DNA of 64,000 nucleotides from Kingdonia uniflora (GCA_014058105.1 JACGCM010000393.1:334501-398500), one strand, 5' to 3'; numbered from the stretch's first letter, positions 1-11,261 are shown. Program-made: numbers and translations. The notes: a model not told the origin generated them from the sequence alone.

Positions 1-1004
1 TTGTTGCGGTGTTCTGGGAATAGTCTTTTGTTTCCTAATCCCGTTTGATACGTAAAAGTCTTCAAACTTGTCACTACAGTATTCGCCCCCGTTATCTGAC
101 TTGAGATACTTCAGTTTCATTTTCAACTAGTGCCCTCTACCTCTTGAATTTATTAAACACATCTGACTTGTTCTTCACGAAGTAGACCCACAGTTTACAA
201 GTAACATCATCGATAAAAATAATATAGTAATGAGAACCACCAAGAGAAGACACCTTGGTTGGCCCCCAAACATCTGTGTGTACAAGATCCAGCTTTCCAG
301 GTTTTATTGATCTTCCAGATAATTTGAAACTAACCCTCTTCTGCTTCGCAAGAAGATACTCTTCATAAAACTTGAGATCAACCTCAGCAAGACCCTCTAG
401 CTTTCCCTTCGTTACCATTATCTTCATCCCCTTCTCACTCATGTGACCAAGCCGTTTGTGCCACGTACTTGTATCAATCCCCAGAGTAGCCGCACAAAAT
501 AGTGGAAATTGTGATTTGCGTTATATACAATGTTCCTTGTCGCAAGCCTCGAGCTACTAACATAGCTCCCTTTGTAACCTTCTAGAAGGTTGTGCCAAAG
601 GTGCACTCATATCTGGCATTATCCGTCAATTTGCTAATCGATATAAGGTTACGCCCCAGTTTAGGTACAAGTCGTACATTCTGTAAAACTAATGTTCCCC
701 CCGAAGGCAACAACAACCTAGCATTTCCCTTTTCAGTAATATTGCGTGCACTCTTATCTGTAAGAAAGACCGTACCGAAGTCGCCTTTAACAATATTAGT
801 AAGAAAGCCTACGTTCGCAGTAGCATGGAAGGAAGCACCCGAATCAACAATCTATGATCCGTTAACATCGTCACACGATAGTAGTAGAGCCTCGTCAGAA
901 CTAACCTCCTCAGTAAGGTTCACTGTATCTTTCTCTTCATCATCAATCTTTTTAGATGAAGAAGAGTTACAATCTCGCCTGAAGTGACCATTCTTTCCAC
1001 AAGT
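1..1004 (-). pseudogene. Ty1/copia pol fragment: protease, GAG-pre-integrase and start of integrase (decayed)
   Basis: Reading leftwards on the minus strand, the gag zinc knuckle is followed by an aspartic-protease motif (IVDSGAS, about 830-855), then a GAG-pre-integrase-like stretch, then the start of a copia integrase core at 137-442. The last contains HTDVWGP, with the first catalytic Asp, and FIDD. The element runs off the left edge, so the rest of integrase, reverse transcriptase, RNase H and the 3' LTR are not visible. There are several stops and frame changes. One is a TAG at 852-854 directly before IVDSGA, where copia families carry Trp. Known for the family: the protease processes the polyprotein and the integrase inserts the cDNA. 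The plus-strand frame at 592-987 is a shadow. Confidence 0.85.
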
Positions 1005-1709
1005 TCAACACGCACCGGGCGGCTTAGACTTCCTTCTTGACTGTGATCGACCCCTTCCAAATTTTAGCCCTTTTATGTAATACCTCCCTCTTTCCTCGAC
1101 GTTCAACATACTGTCGTTTGAACTCGAAGAGGGTTCAAATATTTTGTGCCTATTCTCTTCACTCATAATCAACGAGACTGTAGTGTCAAATTTGATGTCT
1201 TCCTTTCCCGATGAGTTGCTCACAGCTGTAATAAATCCTTCCCAGCTTTCTGGCATCTGCCCTAGAAGAGGCCACACTCTCACCTCCTCGGTAAAAGTAA
1301 TTTTAACGAATTCTAGTTGAACATGTATGGTATTGAACTCATTGATATGAGCTTGCATACTACCATTCTCCTTCATCTTCAAAGTAAGCAAGCACCATAA
1401 AATGTGAACCTTATTTTCCCTAGATGGTTCTGAGTACATAGCGGACAACGTCTCCATCAAGCCCTTCGTAATCGTAACTTTGGAGATCATGTATAGAATC
1501 TGAGATGATAACGGTAATCTAACGATTCCAAGTACTTTGCGATCCAATCGCGCCCACTTAGCAACATCAAAATCTACTGGCTTCATCTCAACTCCACCCA
1601 GCGGTAAATCAAGATCCTTCTGATAGAGGTAATCTTCTATCTGCATCTTTCATACTCTAAAATTTGACCCATTGAACTTTGTGATCTTCAACTTCTCCTG
1701 ATCGGCCAT
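1005..1709 (-). pseudogene. Ty1/copia gag (UBN2-type capsid) with CCHC knuckle, broken
   Basis: The likely start is the ATG at 1707-1709, giving MADQEKLKITKFNG, the usual copia gag opening, 28 bp past the primer-binding site. After 19 codons a TGA (1650-1652) replaces an expected Trp before KMQIEDYLYQKDL. The gag body then runs open to 1005: LSSxILYxISKxxxxxxLMETLSAMY, a coiled capsid-like middle, and an Arg/Ser-rich end. Its zinc knuckle (C..CGKNGHFRRDC) is cut by a TGA at 1005-1007, consistent with CGA to TGA. This identifies a copia capsid/nucleocapsid protein of the Tnt1/Tork kind by pattern. It is non-functional as it stands. Confidence 0.85.
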
Positions 1710-1737
1710 CACTCTTCACCACACAAGCTCTAACACT

Positions 1738-1750
1738 CACTCTGATACCA
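1738..1750 (-). other. Retrotransposon primer-binding site
   Basis: On the minus strand the sequence reads TGGTATCAGAGTG, the standard plant copia primer site complementary to the initiator Met tRNA 3' end. It starts two bases inside the LTR end, as expected. Confidence 0.85.
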
Positions 1751-1752
1751 AT

Positions 1753-2454
1753 TGTTGAGAATCGAGGTAGCTACTTTATCTTCCCTTACAAGAACGATAC
1801 GCGGAAATCGCCAACACAAGAAGTAAATCAACAATGAATAATAAATGACATAAAGATTTTCCCAGAGGAGGGAAGTGGAAAACCCTTGCGGATGAAAAAC
1901 TACTCCCCACGAATAATTCACTATGATATCAAATAGGTTACAATGATCTCTCAAGCTTCTCAAGCTTTTAATGGAGTCTCTTAAACCTCTAAGGTTAAGC
2001 TCACCAAAAGATAGGTTAACAAAATAACCTAAGTCCTCTTTATATAGTAGAGGACCAAAAAATACAAGTAGTACGGATCTCGACCCAAAACTCTAACATC
2101 TAAGGTAAACCTACGCAAAGCCCGTTCGAACGACTTTGCGGTAGTTGGTCTCTTACCCTATAAACATAACATCTCGTTCGAACGACATCCAAGCTCGTTT
2201 GAACGAGATTGACTCATGGGCTAAAATTTCAGTGAGTATAAGAGCTCGTTCGAACGAGATTTACTCTTGGGCCAAAATTCTAGGAAGTATGAACGCTCGT
2301 TCGAACGACTATGAAGCTTGTTCGAACGACTTCCAGAATTTCCCAACTTCGACAATCCTTCAATTCGAGTTCATACCCAACAGTTCCAACCTTGTTTCAC
2401 TGCTTGAAACTGCAGACCATCTTAAGTGTATTTTCAATGAGGACATCTCCAACA
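1753..2454 (-). repeat. 5' LTR of the copia element (about 702 bp)
   Basis: On the minus strand the repeat begins TGTTGGAGATGTCC (2454) and ends CTCAACA (1753), directly before the primer-binding site, so it has the TG...CA ends of an LTR. The 3' LTR and the matching target-site duplication lie outside the window. Its U3 part holds the palindrome array listed separately. Confidence 0.8.
2122..2329. promoter_or_regulatory. Six phased copies of a 12-bp palindrome in the copia LTR
   Basis: TCGTTCGAACGA or one-base variants start at 2122, 2174, 2195, 2246, 2297 and 2318. Spacings are 52, 21, 51, 51 and 21 bp, close to whole helical turns. The array lies upstream in the LTR relative to transcription, where retrotransposon enhancer repeats usually lie. 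The sequence shows the repeats; a protein-binding role is inference. Confidence 0.7.
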
Positions 2455-5400
2455 ACAACAACTTTCTATAAGCTACTACAACAATTATAGGGCCACACTA
2501 GACTGGTATTAGTTGCGGCAAGACGGGTATTACTACATGGGTGACCTCTGACTCAAAATTAATTATTGCAGCTTTTAACATTGGTAAAATTCATTGGTAA
2601 TTAAACGATACTTGAAAAAAGTAGAAGGCTTATTTTGTTAGATTGATATCACTTCAGTTTGGAGGGAGGTTAATTCTCTAATGATGTTGTAGCTAGAAGA
2701 TAGTGCAGACTCATAGGTGATGATTTAGCGATATACATTAACATATGGGGAATATTTTAGGTTTTGCATGTAATCTTGTTTAATTTTATAGTTGTTGCAT
2801 GTGATTGGCTCGTTTAACTTGTCACTGTAATTTGTCATTCATTTTTAACAGTTATTTTACTGATATTAGTCGTCTCGTTTAATTTGTGGCAAAAGAAAAG
2901 AACGACGTGTGTTTTTATGATAGTCATCGATCTCAAATGTTTTTTACAATACAATAAATCATCTAACTCTACGAGCTTGATAAGCTAAATTGGCATACTT
3001 TGTAGAAGTGTCTTAAATGTGTTATAAGTAGTAGATAATATAATGATAACAAAGTATAGCCTTGTATTATTGTAATTGATAGAAATTAATATTGCGAATA
3101 CTTATATTTTATTAATTTTTTTTGATTAATTTAATGATTTAAATCGAAAAGGCAACTATTGATTTCCTTCCCTATTTATTAAATGTTTTAACGATACAAT
3201 AAATTACATATAAGGGTAAATGTTTATGTATCAATTAAACGTACAACTTATGTTCCCAATTACGAGTTAAAGACACCGACAAAGAAGATGAAAGCACTAA
3301 GGGTGCACGATAAATCAATATAGTTGTAAGTATTGTTTGTATAAAGAGCTTGTTTAAGTTTTATGAACAACTGATTTCAACAAATATTCTCAAGTATTTT
3401 TTTAAATATCAAATCCACTGGATACAAATTTGGCTACCTGAAAAAATAATTTTATTGGTGGGTATTAGAAAAGAGATATTGCGGGTCGAATTTCATAATT
3501 CCTCTTGAACCCCGAATCCCTGGTCGATATTTCCTGCAAAAAAAAAAAAAAAAACACTCTGATAAATATTTAAAAGCATTTTATTATAATATATACAAAT
3601 TTCATAATTACAAAATAAACCCAAATAAATCATAAATTTAAAAGACAATGAATGTTACTAACTCATTTGCGCATGAAGTATTAGTGGATAAGATATAATC
3701 TCTAATGCAACATTAGTCGAGTCTGAAAGGTGAGTAGAAGTTGATAAATGATTCACTGCTTTAGCTTAACAGGAAATAGTGGTGGAGAAGATATTGTCTC
3801 CAGTGCGACATTGGTAGAGTTCAAAAAATGAGTAGAGGTTGATAAATCACCGATTGTTATAGAAAAGTAGTAGGATAAAAGAAGAAAAAAATATGAATGA
3901 ATGTTATCACGTCAATAAGATCATTTTGTATTTTTCGCTTTAAATAAGTACATAAAGAGAAGAAGACGTATTTTGATTTTTTAATTATACAGTTATTATG
4001 AGTCCAATATAAACCCAAATTAACAAAACAAGATAACTAATTCCTGATGCATTGATTTAAAGGACCTGATAATTGATCTTATTACAAATAACACTTATAC
4101 AAATTAGGATACACATACATGTAAGTTATAAGATAAACTATGCACTGATAAGAAATACTATAGAAATATTTGTGTATCTAAATGTAGAAGATACCTAGAA
4201 TGTACTAAACGCAATTATGAGTTTCAAGGTTCTTACAGAATATTACCGTGTAAGAGATTTCTATGTGAGAAAAACTTTCAAAAGGAATTTGAGTTTTCGT
4301 TATAAAAAAATATAAATTATAAATTTGAGTACTGTTATAAAACCATTTTAAGTGTTGAGTTGCTTTATATTAAATTCTAAATTGGATATAATGTTTAATT
4401 AACGCCATAAATTGTTTTTCATTTTTATATCAGTATTAGATATAATTAAAAGAAGAGGCCAACGAAAATTTTACAAAGATTGTCGAGTTCAATATACACT
4501 GTGGGTTCAATGGTCAGTGGGTTGGTGTATGGGATCGATGGGTTCGGAGGGAAAGTTGTTGATGATAGATTTCCAACCTCTCATTCGGATATGGACGGAT
4601 TCAAGTTTGAATCTTAGCCATGAAGACAAACATCCAAATATTTGGTTCATGGAAGTATGTTTGTGGTAATATATGCTATTAAGCACTAAAGAGTCGCGAT
4701 ATCTATGTGATCCAGTTTTAGTTTTATAGGCGACTATCCTCCAAATGTGAATATTAGCCCTGAAGAAAGTAAACAATTTCGCCCGATTTATGTTCAAAAA
4801 TTAAACAGAGAAATTGAAATTAAATCAAAGAGATTTATTGTGACAAACTATATTTTATCTCATTTTTGCTAAACAAAAATGTTTATTTTGAAAAGCTTAT
4901 GTTTTCTCCCCTTTAGATTGTAAAAAAGTAAGCGACAAAATGCGAAGATTCAAATTATTTACAATGTTAGAGAGAAGATCGATTGAGATATAAGTGGTGA
5001 GCTTTTAGAATGAAATATTGCTAAGTGTTTCATTTTTGGGCATACTTGTTTTTAGAAGTAAAGTATTGTAATGTAATACTAGGTTGGGGTGACCTTTTAG
5101 AGTTTGAGATGCATTTAAAACTTTTCTAATTGAGAACATGTTAACGTGACGCATGCGCACTATTGACGAAAAAGGTCTACAACAGTATTTTTCTTCCCTC
5201 ACACTTTTAGACTTTTGGGTTGTGCTTGGTTCTCCACTAGACTTTTGGGCTGTGTTTGGTTCACTGCAAGCAGCTGTAATCCGCACAGCCGTGCAATTGC
5301 ACCAAGATGCACTACATCCCCTTGCAAGCACTATTTCTACATCTGATTGGTTCACAGCGCAAGCTAGTGCAAATCATCCTCAAACCCCCCCCAAAAAATC

Positions 5401-5726
5401 AACTAAATTTGTTGCCTCCATCTATTAATGGTCAAATTGAGATAGAGAGAGAAAATGAAAAAGTTTGGTTTGCAGCAAAAATTTCACTGGAACACCTTGC
5501 AGTCCTAAATCACGACTTTGAAAAAACAAAAATAGACTGGGAAAAAGAAACCACTTTCTTAAAATTCATCCTCAGAGAAAAAAGACACATGCTCCACTAC
5601 GAGTCTCCACTTTCTCAACAGATTGTGGCATTTACTCACGATCGAGAGGGAGGTCTGTAAATAGACAAAAAAAAGATCACTCCAAAAAGATCATATTTAA
5701 CACTCCAGAATTCATATTCTCATAGG
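2455..5726. other. AT-rich spacer without recognisable genes
   Basis: Short open frames here (for example 4412-4669 and 5153-5660) have no family motifs or gene context. A 15-bp A-run lies near 3540-3554. A stretch around 5230-5270 (GGGCTGTGTTTGGTTC) resembles terminal motifs of plant TIR transposons, but I find no inverted partner. Confidence 0.6.
3686..3865. repeat. Two imperfect 98-bp tandem copies
   Basis: The segments beginning GGATAAGATA (3686) and GGAGAAGATA (3784) align along their length and both end in GAGTAGA(A/G)GTTGATAAAT. Period about 98 bp. Confidence 0.6.
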
Positions 5727-5742
5727 CAGGGGCGAAGCAAGG
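5727..5742. mobile_element. hAT-like terminal sequence (one end)
   Basis: CAGGGGCGAAGCAAGG matches the terminal motif common in plant hAT-type non-autonomous elements. The inverted form of the same first 12 bases occurs at 15250-15261. The 8-bp flanks of these two ends do not match each other, so they are probably two different copies. Confidence 0.4.
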
Positions 5743-6228
5743 GGGTTCCAGGAGGATCAGTTTAACCCCCCTGCCAGAAATTTTGCCTCGAAGCTATAAA
5801 GAGAAATTAGTAACTAGATTTAATATATAGCCTCGGGTTGCTTTAGCCTCTGGTTTCTAAGACTTTCAGCTTTTATTTATTAGGTCATTTAATTTTGAGG
5901 TGCATGATTTAATCCTCGAGGGGCAACTTTTAATCCCCTCATTTTTTTGTAATATTGCCAATGTACCACCCATTCAATAACTTTGTTACTATTTTTGTTG
6001 TCCACGAGGTTAATATATATATTTTTTCATTTTGCTTAACAAAAGAAGAAGAAAATGAAATGTAAATCTAAGATTCAATTAAGAAAATAAATCGGCTAAT
6101 TTATTCCAATAATTTTCAAAGCCTCCCAACATTCCAACCATATACCCGTTCACTCCATATATTTTTCATAATGTAGAAATATCTTCTAGGTATATACGTT
6201 GAAGGATATGGTTCTAAGCTTTCTAAAA

Positions 6229-6499
6229 TCATGGCCCATAAGGATTGCTGCCCCTTGTGGAGGACTGGGTTGGGTTTAGGTTCACCGGGTATGGGGTCGG
6301 GCTGTTTTTTATAAGCTGATTAGGGTTAACATTTGGGCTCATTTTGAATTGAACCCTGTCCATGAAGTACGGCCCCATTGGTCCGCTGTAGATTCCTAGT
6401 GGCGGTTGGGGTTATTGCTGCCCCATCATCAGATTCATCCCCATGTGAAACTGAGGCATGCAAGGTCTATTGCCAAATGGGCCCTGTGGTGGGCCCATT
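6229..6499 (-). pseudogene. C-terminal tail of the LEC1-type NF-YB gene, beyond the insertion
   Basis: Continuing the NF-YB exon across the 6500-9469 insertion, this part encodes a Met/Pro/Gln/Asn-rich tail (MGPPQGPFGN, FHMGMNLMMGQQ, then PQPPLGIYSGPMGPYFMD, ending RGSNPYGP and TGA at 6229-6231). Such low-complexity tails follow the histone fold in many NF-YB proteins. A TAA at 6412-6414 interrupts it, probably from CAA. Removing the insertion and one CCATT copy restores the continuous codons PVMGPPQGP, which shows that the two halves belong to one exon. Confidence 0.75.
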
Positions 6500-6734
6500 T
6501 GTCATGACCCCACTCTACGAGCACTGATATTGTTTTCACTTAACCACTGCGAATCTCCAGCAATGTGAGATTTAATTCCTAAGAAAAGGCCTCGGTGACA
6601 TGTAGGGTAAAATCTTAACTTAAGGACCATACACCTGGCAGGATCTTAAGCGATGTGGGATTAAACTATTGGTGCTACCGTTATCGCTAATGGGCTAGGC
6701 GCCTTTCCAATACCAGCTCAGCCGGGGTGTTACA
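6500..6734 (-). repeat. TRIM-like LTR (235 bp)
   Basis: On the minus strand it begins TGTAACACCCCGG and ends GTCATGACA, and contains the GTCCCACATCG-type motif frequent in small plant LTRs. The purine-rich AAGGTGGGGGGAC lies directly before it. Confidence 0.65.
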
Positions 6735-6821
6735 GTCCCCCCACCTTTAAGATTGAGCCGTCCTCGGCTCTGAATACCATTTTGTCACGACCCTACTCTA
6801 GGAATACCGATATTATTCTCA
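6735..6821 (-). mobile_element. TRIM-like 48-bp internal region and start of its second LTR
   Basis: Between the two LTR copies only 48 bp remain (6735-6782). They hold a polypurine tract (minus AAAGGTGGGGGGAC) and a Met-tRNA-like primer site (minus TGGTATTCAGAGCC, 6766-6779). From 6783 the start of the other LTR copy (TGTCACGACCCTACTCT) matches 6500 onward for about 39 bp with a few mismatches, then breaks off. Confidence 0.6.
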
Positions 6822-7223
6822 TGGTCAGGGACATCGTCCGCAGGGTCAGGCACCGCGTTACCACGGTCAGGGTCAGAGTCAGGGTAGAGTATTTGTCGTC
6901 CAACGTGATCGGAGTGGAAATAAGGCGGTAGTGGAAGGTACTTTATTAGTATTTCATACTCCTCTTGGAGTTTTATTAGATACATTGGTGCCTTGCATTC
7001 AGTTAGTTTATATAGTTGCATGTGTCCATTGGGTTTAGAGCCTATTATGTTATAGACTTAGTTGCCTGTGCCTATGCCTTTAGGTAGTTCAGCTTCGCTT
7101 AACCGCATTTGTAGGAAATTTTCTATTGTTGTATGTATATTATTTTGCCTAGGATTTGAGTATCTTTTGCAGAGTCTAGTGTGCCAAATTTTGAGGACGA
7201 AATTTCTTTTTAGGAGGGTAGAA
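6822..7223 (+). mobile_element. 3' end of a gypsy (Del/Tekay-like) internal region
   Basis: Just before the LTR the sequence reads TTTTGAGGACGAAATTTC and then TTTTTAGGAGGGTAGAA, the usual last codons (FEDEISF-like) and polypurine tract of Del/Tekay-type chromoviruses. No longer coding domain is recognisable. The lineage is inference from these terminal motifs. Confidence 0.55.
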
Positions 7224-9469
7224 TGTAGTGCCCCGCTTTATTTTTTTCTGTTATATAACTTTGTTCTAGTTAGTTGTTGTAGTTTAGTAAGTTACACAAT
7301 GGAGTATGTTATCATAGCTCTTATATTTTTTTCCCAAACCCATTCAAACCAACACCACCTTCTTCACTAAAATTTCTTCGAGTATCCTCCACCAAATTTC
7401 TTCTCTTTAGAACCTCAACTCCTCCCCAAATGCAGTCATTCCTCAATTGTATCTTGCTAGCAACCTAAAGTATTAAAGATAAGAGAGACCATCTTTATAA
7501 ATTCGAAATTGCTTTGGGAAGTTGTTGATTTCATTGGAACTTTAAGGGAAGATTCCTTCTCTTTTTAACCCTAGATTCTTCGATCAGGCAAGTATCATTA
7601 TTGCTTGTCATTGCTCTGTGATTGGAATAACGTATTAATTATAGCTAATATGCTATGTTTAGTAGGTGATTGTACTCTTATAGAATTACTGTTCCTGTGG
7701 GATCGTTGAAATTGTTTTGTGACAATATTACTGTAGAATTTCATAATTGCTATACAATCATTTTTGGAACCCATTGTAGTAGTTGTGCTAGACTTAACAT
7801 GAGCATATCAGTACACCCTGTTTAGTGAAGAGTATCTTTTGTGGTTATATATATATATTGTAGTGTAATAGTTTTAATACTCAGTAGCATATTCTAGGAG
7901 TTGCTTTTGTGGTTATATGCATAGTACTATAATAGTTTTCTTTTATGATCATAGTATAGGGTCGATTGGTTTAGTATATATATATAAGGTATATATATGT
8001 TAATGAAAACATATTTGTTTAAATATATTCAGAATATGTATATATATGTTTAATAAGGTAGATCTGTATATTGTATATACATAATGTACACATATGTTTA
8101 ATAAGGTAGACTTGGTTAATATTTCATAATGCATATATAGCTTAGGGCAGACCTTGGTTAAAGTATACTTAGAATATATATATGGTTAGTGCATAAGGTA
8201 ACTTGTATTGATATTAATTATGTCCATATCAATAGCATTGGTAGTAATAATTGGTGCCCTCATGTTCGACCCTTTAACTTATAGATGTTCAAGTTGGACA
8301 TTGATGTTAAATCAAGGAGGTACTAGCATAAGCCTATTTAATATCATCGCCAGAGTCCCCACTCTTATATTTGTGAGGATAAAAAGGTCGTTGAACATAA
8401 GATCGCCAATCATATGATATAGTCTTATTGCCTATAGAGCAAGGACATATAGACCATTTTGATTGAGTGTCAGTCTCTTAAAATCATTCATACATAGAAT
8501 AACTTAGAGTCATGTACACAGTAGGGCTATGTTGTCAGGGTTCTTGGGTTTGAGTCCCTAAACAAAATATGTGGTAATTGTTTATCAGTGTTCCCGGGTT
8601 GCAAGTCCCTAAATTATTTCCCTGTTACTTCTCGGTTGTATGCTACGCAAGTATCCCGTGGGCTTAGATCCCAAAAAGTGAAAATAAATCAGGCTTTAGA
8701 CCTGTAGGTTGAAAATCCTTAACCACCTTGATCCGGTAATTCCCCCGCTAATTCCTGGCTCACTAAAAAGAAATCCACCAATCCCTGGCTCGACAATAAG
8801 GGATACGCTTCTATTGAGAACAAAAGAGTATGAGAGTGTGGTCCCACTGAATTAAAAGTGACCACGTGTATATCTTTTGTTAGTTATCCCCCACACCTAA
8901 TAATACTTTATAATACCGGTTGACGCCAACGTTTAAAAACAACATTAATAATTGAACCTCATTTCCTCAAAGCATTGCATCATTCACATATACGCATATA
9001 CATATATATATATATATATATATAATATTATATCACACTAGTACTTTGTATTATCTCGGTCTGTCATGTTCAGTGACCGGTAATAATTGTGCTTGCTTGA
9101 CGCCCTGTGCGCTATATTTTTATAGGAGATCAAGCGCAATAGGTTTTTGTTTAGTGAGGCTTGGTTGATCATTTTTGGGATTATTTGGAGTTCTTTGGAT
9201 CGCTGAGCTGTCGTAGGGTATTTATGATATTTATTTCATATTTCATTATCGTAGTTTTATTCTCGTTTTTAGAGTTTGTATAGAATTTTATTCACTTTAT
9301 TCATTTAATCTATATTTGAGTTTTTCGCTGCGTTTCTTTGGTAAGTAGATGTAGCTAATTTCTTTAGAAATATATTACATCTGTGGGGTTCATCCGTAGG
9401 ATGCCCGACTTGTTAACTTAGGATTTGCTTAATGATTTTTATCAGAAAGCAGATTTTGGGGCGTGACAC
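7224..9469 (+). repeat. Gypsy 3' LTR (about 2,246 bp)
   Basis: It begins TGTAGTGCCCCGC directly after the polypurine tract and ends GGGGCGTGACA directly before CCATT. The segment 8510-8880 aligns well with 28620-28975 and 55650-56005, so the LTRs at 27010-29522 and 53511-56554 are the same family. It contains a (TA)n run at 9002-9024. The many short frames inside are not genes. Confidence 0.75.
9002..9024. repeat. (TA)n microsatellite
   Basis: About eleven uninterrupted TA units inside the gypsy LTR. Confidence 0.9.
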
Positions 9470-9910
9470 CATTACTGGGCTCATCAACGGGGTCATAATC
9501 CTCCCCATCATCGGACCCCCTACCCCCCCCCCCTCACGGTTCCACGATCAGACTCTGACTCGCAGTAGCGATAGAGAAAATAACACAACGGAGTAACGCA
9601 TTGCTCGAACCCCAACTTTCCCATAGCCCAAATAAGGTCGTCAGCGATCACAGTCTTTCGCTGGTCGTAGAGGCAATGCTCATTAGCTAATTGCGTAACA
9701 AGATGGATGAACTGAAAAACGCATTCTTGAACGGTCTCCTTTGAATCATCAGAAATTTTTGCATCGTTGGGAAAAAGCATGCGTATTATACGAATCACAT
9801 TCGTAACAGGCATGCACATATAGGGATCTTTCATGCCGTGTCCCCCGTGCACATTTTTAGCAGCTACAGTTGCTTCAACATTGTCAATTTGTGGCTATGT
9901 CGCTCCTATG
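9470..9910 (-). pseudogene. LEC1-type NF-YB histone-fold exon
   Basis: The minus strand encodes an NF-YB (HAP3) histone fold: MPVTNVIRIIRMLFPNDAKI, SDDSKETVQECVFQFIHL, ANEHCLYDQRKTVIADDLIW, AMGKLGFEQCVTPL, then SDRGT. NF-YB pairs with NF-YC and NF-YA to bind CCAAT boxes in the nucleus. The Asp in KISDDSKE marks the LEC1 class; other NF-YBs have Lys there. LEC1-class members drive embryo and seed-maturation genes. After the fold, an 11-G run (9523-9533) puts the frame into TAG. A run of 12 would read on into the Gly/Met/Pro tail. The acceptor is uncertain: one option (AG before 9904) leaves an in-frame TAG, while a later AG avoids it. Frameshift, tail stop and insertion together make this a pseudogene. 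Confidence 0.85.
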
Positions 9911-11180
9911 CTCAAGATAAGAAAAAAAAAAGAAAAAGAATTAATCGATGGTGTTGTGACTCAAATCAAAAATCGAAAACATAGATGCATCAACATAAAA
10001 CCTTAACTAGACTTGTATAATAATATTGTGTTATGGGCCCGAATGATTGTCAATAAATGAGCCATTAAAAGTCTCTAAGACTCTTTTGGGCCCAAAGAGC
10101 AGTAATAACATATCTTATTGTTAGGCCCAAAATTTTAGTTAGAGATGTGTTGTCTTCTAATTGGTCCTCCATTTGAATATAGAGACCAATTGGCAAATAC
10201 GAAGTAAATTTGCGTTGGGCCCACAGTTTGAAATAATAGGTTGGAGACCAATACGACCAAAGTCCAGGTCAGCAACGCAAGCAAGGCGAAGAATATCGAA
10301 AGGTGTTACTTGAGGTGCCCTTGTTTGCTTAAGAATAATATTGATGTTACCAAAAATAGATTACCAAGAAAGTCACACAAATTCGAAGTGTGGATACAAA
10401 GATTTTGAGATTATAGAAAATGACACTCAATGTAGATCTAACGGTTAGAAATGTGTCCCAAAAATAGATTAGATAGATATACAGATAGATAACATGCACG
10501 ATCTTTCATAGAAATAAAGAGGAAAAAGTTTTTTTTTGGAACAAAATCAAGTATTTCTCAATCAGTGATTGTTTAACTGAAAGAAAAGGGTATCTTTGTT
10601 TAGATTTAGATGGTAGGATTCCTGAAGATTAAGAAGAAAATTTATGAATTTTGGTAAAGGATAATCACTAGATCCCAGGCTACAAAACTCTCAAAAATTC
10701 TTACAACAATTTTTTCGAGAGCAGTTTTGGAGAAAAAATTATGACCTAATTTTTCGTTGAAGAGATTATCCACACCAAAAAAACAAAGTCTTAATTCATA
10801 GCGTACTTGTTTTATCTAATAAAAAAAATCCAGCCCTTCTGTTTAACAAATTATGTTAAGCATTTGAAACATGTTTATTCAAAATTCAGCACTTCGAGAC
10901 TTTCTAGCTTACAAAAAATGAAAAATCACTTACTTTCCATCACTGTTTTCAAAACATTGTTCCAAGAACTTTTGCGAAAAAAGAAAAAACTGCCCACGCT
11001 TTACATGTAAGAGCTAGAACATGTATAACTCTATCGATGCAGAGAGACAATGAACCAAAAGAGAGACACAATGTGTTCCTCTCCATCTTTCTTGTCTATG
11101 CATGAATCGATCTTGAGAGCAAGCACGTATAGGTTTGATCTAAATGCTTTGTAAATAAAACATACTAAAGGGTTTCACAC
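9911..11180 (-). other. Probable intron of the NF-YB gene
   Basis: It separates the short first exon from the histone-fold exon. The 3' end on the minus strand is a strong pyrimidine tract followed by several AGs (9897-9912). It contains several GGGCCCA motifs at 10030-10230. The plus-strand frame 10807-11010 has no family features. Confidence 0.45.
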
Positions 11181-11261
11181 GTTACCAACTATAATAGCAG
11201 CAACCGCTGAAGCCATGCTGAGAAGCTTTCCGCCGCCATTGTTACCCTCACCGTGTTCCAT
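11181..11261 (-). pseudogene. Probable first coding exon of the NF-YB gene
   Basis: The ATG at 11259-11261 opens MEHGEGNNGGGKLLSMASAV and ends near VGN with possible donors GGTAACG or ACGTGTG. It follows a CT/GA-rich leader and a TATA box at a normal distance. The Gly/Asn-rich start suits the poorly conserved N-terminus of NF-YB proteins. Linkage to the exon at 9910 is inferred from position, strand and a workable reading phase; no homology supports this short peptide. Confidence 0.45.

Larger units (their letters stand above)
6500..9469. mobile_element. 2,970-bp composite retrotransposon insertion with CCATT target-site duplication
   Basis: CCATT at 6495-6499 and again at 9470-9474 flanks an insertion with TG...CA ends (TGTCATGACC to GGCGTGACA). 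The left part is a minus-strand TRIM-like unit (6500 to about 6821). The right part is a plus-strand gypsy internal 3' end plus 3' LTR (about 6822-9469). The two outer ends are therefore both LTR 3' (U5) ends from different families. It interrupts the NF-YB exon. Confidence 0.75.

Noticed and set aside
592..987. 131-codon plus-strand ORF
   Set aside because: It is the reverse strand of the copia protease/knuckle region, whose minus-strand motifs (IVDSGAS, CGKNGHFRRDC) are specific.
4412..4797. Overlapping plus and minus frames of 85 and 96 codons
   Set aside because: No family motifs, no promoter or splice context; length is within chance for this region.
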